A DNA stretch of 10,174 nt from an uncultured Eubacteriales bacterium. Lineage in GTDB: Bacteria > Bacillota > Clostridia > Oscillospirales > CAG-272. Shown here in pieces: positions 1 through 4,728 of this stretch. The stretch is taken from contig URSW01000043.1 in assembly GCA_900550625.1 (NCBI GenBank), positions 1 through 10,174 on the forward strand, in the 5' to 3' direction. The position numbers were made by a program, and so were the translations under genes. The notes under the pieces are model-generated. The model was not told where the DNA came from, searched no databases, and saw only the letters and a list, made by a program, of their open reading frames with translations. Each line of letters begins with the position of its first letter. Positions within the stretch are counted from its first letter, which is position 1.

Positions 1-108
1 TTTTTTCTCTGAACCAATCAGTCAATGACGCCCATTGGAATCAAAATCGGAACTGCACTTACCAAAACGTAAAATATGCCGCTGATTCAGGCGGTCGGCT
101 TTAACATA

Positions 109-377
109 GGTCTTGAAATAACAGCAGCAGACCCGGATCTTCAGGTACTTGCCAAAACAGTGTCTCATACCGGTTCTTTTCTGCTGCTTCTAACCGACGG
201 CGCAGGGGCATCGCCGCAATCGGCGTTTTATAAACGGGAGCAGTATGTGTATCTGTTATCTTTCAAGGGAGGACAGCGGAACCGAGAAAACATTGCGCGT
301 TGCCCGAAAGGAAGGCCTTCAAGTAATCAATATTGCCGGAAAAGCCGGACTGCAGATTAAAGTGAAAAGGTTTACAT
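109..377 (+). pseudogene. Decayed 3' fragment of a SLOG/DUF1273-like protein
   Basis: Reading from about 206 to the TGA at 375-377 gives HRRNRRFINGSSMCICYL, then SREDSGTEKTLRVARKEG and LQVINIAGK. This resembles the C-terminal Rossmann half of clostridial SLOG (DUF1273/YpsA-like) proteins, which typically read 'RNR.MVD.S..CICYL...GGT..TV.YA...G..VINIA'. The piece before it (DLQVLAKTVSH, from about 136) lies in a different frame, and the fragment's own frame has a TAA at about 191. The gene is therefore broken by at least one frameshift, and no N-terminal part is visible. A terminator follows directly at 385-412, as expected for the end of a real gene. SLOG proteins are thought to bind nucleotide-derived ligands; no specific role can be given. 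An alternative 94-residue ORF (76-360) spans the same bases but has no recognisable domain and probably reads the wrong frame at its end. The family call rests on remembered motifs. Confidence 0.42.
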
Positions 378-384
378 GATATTG

Positions 385-412
385 GTGAGTCTGGTTATCA
401 GGCTCACTTTTT
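385..412 (+). terminator. Rho-independent terminator after the SLOG fragment
   Basis: GTGAGTCTG (385-393) pairs with CAGGCTCAC (399-407) in a 9-bp stem with one G-T wobble and a 5-base loop. Five T residues follow at 408-412. It lies 8 bases after the stop of the decayed fragment and upstream of the rrf2 promoter, so it insulates the two. Confidence 0.75.
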
Positions 413-444
413 ATGATAAATAATAAAAAATTTCGGTTATCCAC

Positions 445-473
445 TTGACATCTTCTTCTGTAACTATTATAAT
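445..473 (+). promoter_or_regulatory. Sigma-70 promoter for the Rrf2-type regulator
   Basis: TTGACA (445-450) and TATAAT (468-473) match both consensus hexamers exactly, with the optimal 17-base spacer. Transcription should begin near 480, leaving a leader of about 57 bases before the proposed start at 537. The promoter lies inside a near-perfect inverted repeat, so a strong basal promoter appears to be held under repression, most likely by the regulator it drives. Confidence 0.85.
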
Positions 474-505
474 TACAGTAGAAGATGTAACTAAAAATAT
501 TACAG
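449..505. promoter_or_regulatory. Tandem dyad operator over the promoter
   Basis: CATCTTCTTCTGTAACT (449-465) is mirrored by AATTACAGTAGAAGATG (471-487), a 17-base inverted repeat with two mismatches and a 5-base centre. Its core, CTGTAACT-N-AATTACAG, covers the spacer and the -10 box. A second, weaker copy of the same half-sites follows: TGTAACT (486-492) and TATTACAG (498-505). The second copy covers the likely transcript start region. Binding here would block RNA polymerase. The simplest reading is autorepression by the adjacent Rrf2-family protein, whose relatives bind short A/T-rich dyads of this style. The protein-site pairing is inferred. Confidence 0.7.
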
Positions 506-536
506 AAAGATTTCGTGTACCGAGGAGGTAATCGTT

Positions 537-980
537 ACGAACAGTTCATTCAGCATTGCCGTACATGCGTTGGTCTATCTCAATCACATGGAAAGGGTAC
601 TCAGCAGCGAGGAGCTGGCACAGAATGTCTGCACCAATCCCGTGCTGATACGCAAGGTCATGTCAAAGCTGAAAAAAGCAGGCTTTGTGGATACCAAGGG
701 CGGCAATAACGGAGGATATTTATTTATCGCTGATGCCGATAAACTCACGCTGGAGCAGATCGCCGAGGCGATCGACGCAAAATTTGTCGGTTCACCGTGG
801 AGAAGCGGTGATATGGATAAGGCGTGCTTAATCTCCTCGGGAATGGGTGAGATCATGCAGAATATTTACCGGCAGCTTGATGAGAATTGTAAAAAAAGTC
901 TGCACGGTATTACTGTGGCGGATATCGACCGAAAGATACTGAAGCATGGAATGGAGCCGACTGTCAATGAAGAAAAATAG
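537..980 (+). CDS. Rrf2-family transcriptional regulator, HypR/YwnA-like thiol sensor
   Basis: A 147-residue Rrf2 winged-helix regulator if read from ACG at 537. Residues 1-61 form the DNA-binding part (SIAVHALVYL, then the recognition region NPVLIRKVMSKLKKAGFV and the wing GGNNGGY). A dimerisation helix follows at about 100-120. It lacks the clustered three cysteines of Fe-S Rrf2 proteins such as IscR or NsrR. It has Cys32 (in NVCTNP) and Cys97 (in DKACLIS), close to the Cys33/Cys99 pair that senses hypochlorite in S. aureus HypR, and it also has Cys118. A disulfide-sensing role is therefore inferred, which fits the msrAB-thioredoxin genes downstream. Start choice: AGGAGGT (523-529) lies 7 bases before ACG 537, and family members begin 'MNS.FS.AVH.LVYLNH', exactly matching this position. 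The first conventional start in frame is TTG 570, which would remove 11 residues of helix 1 and lie about 40 bases from the ribosome site. Confidence 0.85.
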   Translation, partial: TNSSFSIAVHALVYLNHMERVLSSEELAQNVCTNPVLIRKVMSKLKKAGFVDTKGGNNGGYLFIADADKLTLEQIAEAIDAKFVGSPWRSGDMDKACLISSGMGEIMQNIYRQLDENCKKSLHGITVADIDRKILKHGMEPTVNEEK

Positions 981-990
981 CTGAAAATCG

Positions 991-1293
991 GTGCGGTTCT
1001 CATTTTTACCGCCACTTATTATGAGTGCTGTTGTAGGTTGTTTGTCTTATGCTGTACGGTGGCGTACGGGAAACTGTTCCGTCGGCGGAGATGCTTTTCT
1101 CTGTGCCGGAGCCGGAGCGATGTTTCTTCTTCTGACGGCAACTCTTTTTGTACAAGCAAGATACAAAAAATCAATCGGACGGAGCTCCGATCGTAATTCA
1201 AAAAGGAGGCGGAAATATGGAACGAATCATACGGGTTTCAGTTCTTCTTTGGGCTGCGGTCCTTCTTTTTACCGGATGCGGAATCGGCAATGA
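991..1293 (+). CDS. Possible small membrane protein or remnant, unrecognised
   Basis: A GTG-started frame of 100 codons between the regulator and msrAB. Its first ~55 residues have two hydrophobic stretches (SFLPPLIMSAVVGCLSYAV and AGAGAMFLLLTATLFV) separated by a short basic and glycine segment, followed by a basic tail (RYKKS). That could be a small two-helix membrane protein. Against it, there is no clear ribosome binding site before 991 or before the ATG at 1021. The last 77 bases overlap msrAB, whose own site (AAAAGGAGG, 1201-1209) lies inside this frame, and the reading past about residue 60 looks like out-of-frame sequence. It may be a remnant of a larger gene or simply a leader region. 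No family was recognised. Confidence 0.22.
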   Translation: MRFSFLPPLIMSAVVGCLSYAVRWRTGNCSVGGDAFLCAGAGAMFLLLTATLFVQARYKKSIGRSSDRNSKRRRKYGTNHTGFSSSLGCGPSFYRMRNRQ

Positions 1294-2311
1294 TACAAAC
1301 AATACGGATTTAGAAGGCATGCCAAAGGAGGCAGAACAAATGGATTTTTCAAAAGAAAAGCAGAATGTGATCTATCTTGCCGGCGGCTGTTTCTGGGGAT
1401 TGGAACATCTGATGCAGTCGATCCCCGGCGTTATCGATGCCCAAAGCGGCTATGCCAACGGTACGTGCAAAGCGGATGCCGACTATAAAACGGTTTGTGC
1501 GGGCAGCACCGGTTTTCGTGAGACGGTGCGCGTAGAGTATGATTCCGAAAAGGTCAGCCTTGACGCTTTGCTGCTTGCATATTTCTATGTAATAGATCCG
1601 ACGGTGCAGAATCGGCAGGGAAACGATGTGGGAAGTCAGTATCAGACCGGAATTTATTACACAAACGAAGCTGCAAGAGAAACGGTGCAGCGGATATATG
1701 ACCTTGAAAAGAGTCGCAGGACGAAGTTTTTTGTAGAATGCGGTCCGCTTCTCAATTTCTATCCGGCTGAGGAATACCATCAGGATTATCTGCAAAAGAA
1801 TCCGGGTGGTTATTGCCATATCCCGCGGGAGGAAATCGAACTGTTTTCAAAACTGAGGATCGATCCGGGTGACTACAGAAAGCCTGCTGCCGAGTCAATA
1901 CGCGAAAAGCTTACGGCAGAGCAATATCGTGTCACACAGGAAAATGAAACCGAACGCCCATTCCAAAATGAGCTTTGGAACAAATTTGAAAAAGGTATTT
2001 ATGTGGATGTAGTGACCGGCGAACCGCTGTTTTCTTCAACCGATAAATTTGAAAGCGGCTGTGGCTGGCCGGCATTTTCAAAGCCGATAGAAGCCCCTGC
2101 AGTCATTGAACGGCAGGACGACAGCCACGGAATGCGCAGAACAGAGGTGCGCAGCCGAGCCGGAGACTCCCACCTCGGTCATGTGTTTGAGGAAGATCCC
2201 GATTCGCCGAACGGTGTGCGCTATTGTATCAACAGTGCGGCGCTGCGTTTTATCCCCTTTGAAAAAATGGAAGCCGAGGGATACGGATATCTTTTGTTCC
2301 TCTTCGACTGA
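1217..2311 (+). CDS. msrAB: Lipoprotein MsrA-MsrB fusion, peptide methionine sulfoxide reductase
   Basis: A 364-residue two-domain enzyme that reduces both epimers of methionine sulfoxide in oxidised proteins. Residues 1-21 are a lipoprotein signal (basic start, hydrophobic core, lipobox FTGC with Cys21), so the enzyme should sit on the outer face of the membrane. A short linker leads to the MsrA domain (about 50-205), with catalytic Cys58 in GGCFWG, the YHQDYL motif and Cys200 in GGYCHIP. The MsrB domain (about 235-360) has Cys282 in GCGWPAF, the GDSHLGHVF motif and catalytic Cys337 in RYCINSAAL. The usual zinc CxxC is absent (LFSS instead), as in many fused MsrAB proteins. Start: ATG 1217 has an excellent site (AAAAGGAGG, 1201-1209) and gives the signal peptide. 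A longer in-frame start at 1148 would add residues that spoil it. A ccdA remnant and trxA follow, the genes expected to supply its electrons. Confidence 0.95.
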   Translation: MERIIRVSVLLWAAVLLFTGCGIGNDTNNTDLEGMPKEAEQMDFSKEKQNVIYLAGGCFWGLEHLMQSIPGVIDAQSGYANGTCKADADYKTVCAGSTGFRETVRVEYDSEKVSLDALLLAYFYVIDPTVQNRQGNDVGSQYQTGIYYTNEAARETVQRIYDLEKSRRTKFFVECGPLLNFYPAEEYHQDYLQKNPGGYCHIPREEIELFSKLRIDPGDYRKPAAESIREKLTAEQYRVTQENETERPFQNELWNKFEKGIYVDVVTGEPLFSSTDKFESGCGWPAFSKPIEAPAVIERQDDSHGMRRTEVRSRAGDSHLGHVFEEDPDSPNGVRYCINSAALRFIPFEKMEAEGYGYLLFLFD

Positions 2312-2329
2312 CAAACAAAGGAGACCGAC

Positions 2330-2601
2330 ATGGAGGTTGTGATTACCTTTTTGGAAGGCTTTATTTCCTTCATTTCCCCCTGTATGCTGCCGCTTTTGCC
2401 ACTGTATATCTCATATTTTGCTGGAGGAGCGGATAAAAAGCATAAAGTTTTTTTGAGAGCGCTTAGTTTTGTGCTTGGCTTTACCGTCGTGTTCAGCGCG
2501 CTCGGACTGTTTGCCGGCACAATCGGAGCTTTTTGAGGGAATATAAGATTGTTGTAAACATTATCGGAGGAATATTGATCGTTGTGTTCGGTCTGTCTTA
2601 A
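2330..2601 (+). pseudogene. ccdA: Broken ccdA/DsbD-type membrane electron carrier, N-terminal half
   Basis: CcdA proteins (usually about 220-240 residues, six helices) carry electrons from cytosolic thioredoxin across the membrane to extracytoplasmic thiol proteins. ATG 2330, with AAAGGAG at 2315-2321, opens a good match: ISPCMLPLLPLYISYFAGG with the conserved first cysteine, then LSFVLGFTVVFSALGLFAGTIGAF. A TGA ends this frame at 2534-2536 after 68 residues. The family sequence resumes in the -1 frame as LREYKIVVNIIGGILIVVFGLS and stops at TAA 2599-2601. One extra T in the T5 run at 2529-2533 would restore one frame of about 90 residues. Even so, the second three-helix half with the partner cysteine is missing before trxA begins at 2689. 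The gene thus has a frameshift plus loss of its 3' half. Alternatives are a sequencing error at the T-run combined with a real truncation, or a half-size carrier made by frameshifting. Confidence 0.8.
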
Positions 2602-2688
2602 TGAAAAATGTGCATATTGCACACTCCGGTGCTATGAATAAAAAAGCGCCTGAAAAACTTTAAAAATCACTGACGGAGGTAAAAACAG

Positions 2689-3003
2689 ATGCTGAATATC
2701 ACAAAAAGCAATTTTGAAAAAGAGGTTATTTTCTCTGAAATTCCCGTTGTTCTTGATTTTTGGGCGACGTGGTGCGGTCCTTGTAAAATGCTTTCTCCCG
2801 TTCTCGATGAACTTGCCGCGGAATACAGCGACAGGGCACGCTTTTGTAAGGTCAATGTGGACGATGAGCCGGAGCTTTCCGCCCGTTTCGGTATTGCAAG
2901 CATTCCAACGCTGATCTTCTTTAAAAACGGAGAAATTCTAAAAAAGACCGTCGGGCACCGCGAAAAAGACGAGCTTGAGGAGACGCTGAAGGAACTTATC
3001 TGA
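2689..3003 (+). CDS. trxA: Thioredoxin
   Basis: A complete 104-residue thioredoxin, the usual family length. The active site WCGPC gives Cys29 and Cys32, with the preceding FWATW strand-loop, the buried Asp23 and the cis-proline at residue 73 (SIPTLIFF). There is no signal peptide, so it acts in the cytosol as a dithiol reductant that would be recharged by thioredoxin reductase, which is not in this window. GGAGG (2675-2679) lies 9 bases before the ATG. It follows msrAB and the ccdA remnant in the same direction, so it was probably the cytosolic donor of an MsrAB-CcdA repair chain. With ccdA broken it may now serve general cytosolic thiol reduction. It has an extra Cys53, outside the active site. 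Confidence 0.95.
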   Translation: MLNITKSNFEKEVIFSEIPVVLDFWATWCGPCKMLSPVLDELAAEYSDRARFCKVNVDDEPELSARFGIASIPTLIFFKNGEILKKTVGHREKDELEETLKELI

Positions 3004-3107
3004 GGTTGTTGCTGCGAGTTGAAAATGATGCTTATACGCGACTTTTGATTCTTACGGTTTTGTGACAATTTTCAGGCGTTTTTGCGGTGAATGGGCTGCT
3101 TTGTTTT

Positions 3108-3140
3108 GATATACTTATGTTGCGGGAAGGAAAACCGCAA
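3108..3140 (+). promoter_or_regulatory. Possible extended -10 promoter and leader hairpin
   Basis: TGATATACT (3107-3115) fits an extended -10 element (TGnTATAAT with one mismatch). No good -35 hexamer lies at the right distance. Just downstream, TTGCGG (3120-3125) and CCGCAA (3135-3140) form a perfect 6-bp hairpin that would sit at the 5' end of the transcript and could stabilise it. The ribosome site AAGGAG follows at 3150-3155. A promoter here is reasonable because 160 bases separate the thioredoxin gene from the secreted repeat protein. Confidence 0.4.
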
Positions 3141-3163
3141 ATAATAATAAAGGAGCACTTACT

Positions 3164-3967
3164 ATGAAAAGCAAAAAAACCGTATTTGCAGCAGTTCTCA
3201 CTCTTGTACTTGCGCTGAGCATTGTTACCGTATCTGCAACTGCTGCTTCGGCAAATGTGAAGAAGTCTGGAGAACCTGTGAATGATCCATGCATTGCCGC
3301 TGCAGAGGTTTCCGGCGAATGTGTCGGACAGCCGCTTGAAGACTTTGTTAAAAATCTGAGCTCACTGAGCGAACAGGAGAAATCGGCTCTGCTTGCAGAC
3401 CTTGCCGAGATTGAAAAGTATGAGAATCAGATCAACGAAATCTACTCCCGTATGACAGATGAAAACGAGAAACGACTCTGCGATGAAATCGACACCCTTG
3501 ATGAAAAACTCACGGCGGTTCTCGAAAGAAACTCAGAGCTTTGGGAACGCGTCAACGATGAGTATGATGAAAAGATTGCGGCAAACGAGCCGGATATGAC
3601 CTTTGAACTGAATGAAGCGGATTTTGATGACATCTGCCCGGCAGAGGGCTCCTACGAGGAATTCATCAAGGGTATGAGCTCACTGAGCGAACAGGAGAAA
3701 ACGGCTCTGCTTGCAGATCTTGCCGAGATTGAATCGCTGGAAATGCAGATCGACGAGCTTTACTATCGCATGACTGATGAGAACGCAGATCGACTTTATG
3801 GTGAGGTCGATGCTCTCTACGAAAAACTCGACTCGGTTCTTGATCGTAATGCGGAGCTTTGGGATCGTGTCGACGCCGAGTATGATGAAAAGATTGCGGC
3901 AAACGAGCCTGATATGACATTTGAACTTAAAGAAGTCGATCTTGAGGTCTGCGAAAGAAGCAGATGA
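3164..3967 (+). CDS. Secreted helical protein with two tandem 106-residue repeats
   Basis: A 267-residue exported protein of unrecognised family. Residues 1-30 are a Sec signal peptide (basic start, long hydrophobic core, cleavage near ATAASA). After a short linker with Cys43 and Cys53, residues 59-164 and 165-267 are two copies of one unit. Each starts with (E/D)(D/E)F(V/I)K, then SSLSEQEK and ALLADLAEIE. Each continues through a charged coiled-coil-like stretch (QI.E.Y.RMTDEN) and ends with EYDEKIAANEPDMTFEL and a cysteine. The protein is very acidic and almost wholly helical by composition, distantly reminiscent of Spy/CpxP-type periplasmic helical proteins, though no LTxxQ motif is present and homology is not claimed. 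ATG 3164 has AAGGAG 8 bases upstream. A hairpin and a two-component system follow in the same direction, suggesting a role in, or control by, that envelope sensor. Confidence 0.85.
   Translation: MKSKKTVFAAVLTLVLALSIVTVSATAASANVKKSGEPVNDPCIAAAEVSGECVGQPLEDFVKNLSSLSEQEKSALLADLAEIEKYENQINEIYSRMTDENEKRLCDEIDTLDEKLTAVLERNSELWERVNDEYDEKIAANEPDMTFELNEADFDDICPAEGSYEEFIKGMSSLSEQEKTALLADLAEIESLEMQIDELYYRMTDENADRLYGEVDALYEKLDSVLDRNAELWDRVDAEYDEKIAANEPDMTFELKEVDLEVCERSR
3338..3967 (+). repeat. Tandem 318-bp coding duplication
   Basis: Two in-frame copies with an exact 318-base period (3338-3655 and 3656-3967, the second slightly short). Identity is patchy. Segments beginning at 3359 and 3677 differ at only two positions over more than 50 bases, and segments beginning at 3560 and 3878 are also nearly identical. 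The middles have drifted more. This points to an internal duplication in which the ends of the unit are conserved or were homogenised by gene conversion. Confidence 0.9.
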
Positions 3968-3974
3968 ATTTTAC

Positions 3975-4016
3975 ATACAGAGCCGTGTCGGAGCGGCACG
4001 GCTCTGTATCGGTTTT
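3975..4016 (+). terminator. Hairpin between repeat protein and response regulator (terminator or attenuator)
   Basis: ATACAGAGCCGTG (3975-3987) pairs perfectly with CACGGCTCTGTAT (3997-4009), a 13-bp G+C-rich stem with a 9-base loop. Only four T residues follow (4013-4016), after ATCGG, so termination may be partial. It starts 8 bases after the stop codon of the repeat protein and ends 11 bases before the response regulator start. It could lower expression of the regulator and kinase relative to the abundant secreted protein, or stabilise the upstream message 3' end. Confidence 0.65.
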
Positions 4017-4026
4017 GGGGGGCATC

Positions 4027-4728
4027 ATGAAACAGCTTATCTATATTGCAGAGGATGAAAAAAACATAAGAGAAACTCTTCGGAGCTTTCTCGAAAATGA
4101 CGGATATGAGGTGTGCGCGTTTGAAACAGGCGACGCACTTTTAGGCGCGTTTTTTAAAAGACGCTCCGATCTTGTTATTTTGGATATTATGATGCCCGGA
4201 ACCGACGGACTTACCTGCTGCCGCCTCATCCGTGAAAAGAATAATGTTCCCATCATTCTTCTGACGGCAAAGGATACCGAATACGACTATGTTAACGGTA
4301 TTCTGCAAGGCGGTGACGACTATCTGACCAAGCCGTTTCGTCCGACGGTTCTCCTGATGCGTGTTAAATCTCTTCTTCGCCGCGTAGAGATGGAAAGAGG
4401 CGGAGACCCGACGGACAGGGATGTTGCCGTTGGAGACCTACGTTTTTCGGGTGATGAGAAGCAGCTTTTCTGCAAAGAAAAGCCTCTTGCACTTTCTCCG
4501 AATGAGCTGAAGATGCTCCTCTTTCTGATGCGTGGTGAGGGCAAAGCGTTTTCACGTGACGAGCTGCTTAACCAGATCTGGGGATACAATGACGAAGTGG
4601 AAACCAGAGTGACCGATGAAACACTGCGCCGCATACGCAGCAAGCTTTCCTCTGCGGACAGCAATGTGCAGATTGAGACGGTTTGGGGGTACGGTTATCG
4701 CCTGCGATCGGACGGAGTCGGAAAATGA
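4027..4728 (+). CDS. OmpR/PhoB-family response regulator
   Basis: A 233-residue two-domain DNA-binding regulator. The receiver domain (1-120) has the acidic pair Glu9-Asp10, phosphoacceptor Asp53 in LVILDIMMPG, Thr80 in LLTAKD and Lys102 in LTKPF, so all key residues are present. The winged-helix output domain (about 135-230) has the ELLNQIWGY segment, a recognition helix region around DETLRRIRSKL and the C-terminal wing WGYGYRL. The ATG at 4027 starts the canonical receiver. An in-frame extension back to 3964 would translate through the hairpin and is rejected. The upstream GGGGGG run (4017-4022) is a poor but usable ribosome site. The stop overlaps the kinase start as ATGA, so the two are translationally coupled. 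Targets are unknown; the secreted repeat protein upstream is the first candidate. Confidence 0.93.
   Translation: MKQLIYIAEDEKNIRETLRSFLENDGYEVCAFETGDALLGAFFKRRSDLVILDIMMPGTDGLTCCRLIREKNNVPIILLTAKDTEYDYVNGILQGGDDYLTKPFRPTVLLMRVKSLLRRVEMERGGDPTDRDVAVGDLRFSGDEKQLFCKEKPLALSPNELKMLLFLMRGEGKAFSRDELLNQIWGYNDEVETRVTDETLRRIRSKLSSADSNVQIETVWGYGYRLRSDGVGK

Noticed and set aside
1..75. Small inverted repeat around CAATG and CATTG near position 24-39
   Set aside because: Five-base arms are expected by chance and no T-run or gene end accompanies them.
515..709. A GTG-started frame over the ribosome site of the Rrf2 gene
   Set aside because: It is a shifted reading of the regulator: its GTG lies upstream of the AGGAGGT, it has no domain, and the overlapping frame gives a clear Rrf2 protein.
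1349..1819. A 156-codon minus-strand frame inside msrAB
   Set aside because: It is antisense to a well-supported two-domain enzyme, and no domain, ribosome site or promoter was recognised for it.
2515..2540. Canonical -1 frameshift signal in ccdA
   Set aside because: The site GCT TTT TGA does not fit the X-XXY-YYZ heptamer (Ala codon cannot re-pair after slipping), and no strong downstream hairpin was noticed. Simple mutation is more likely; the idea is kept only as a minor alternative.
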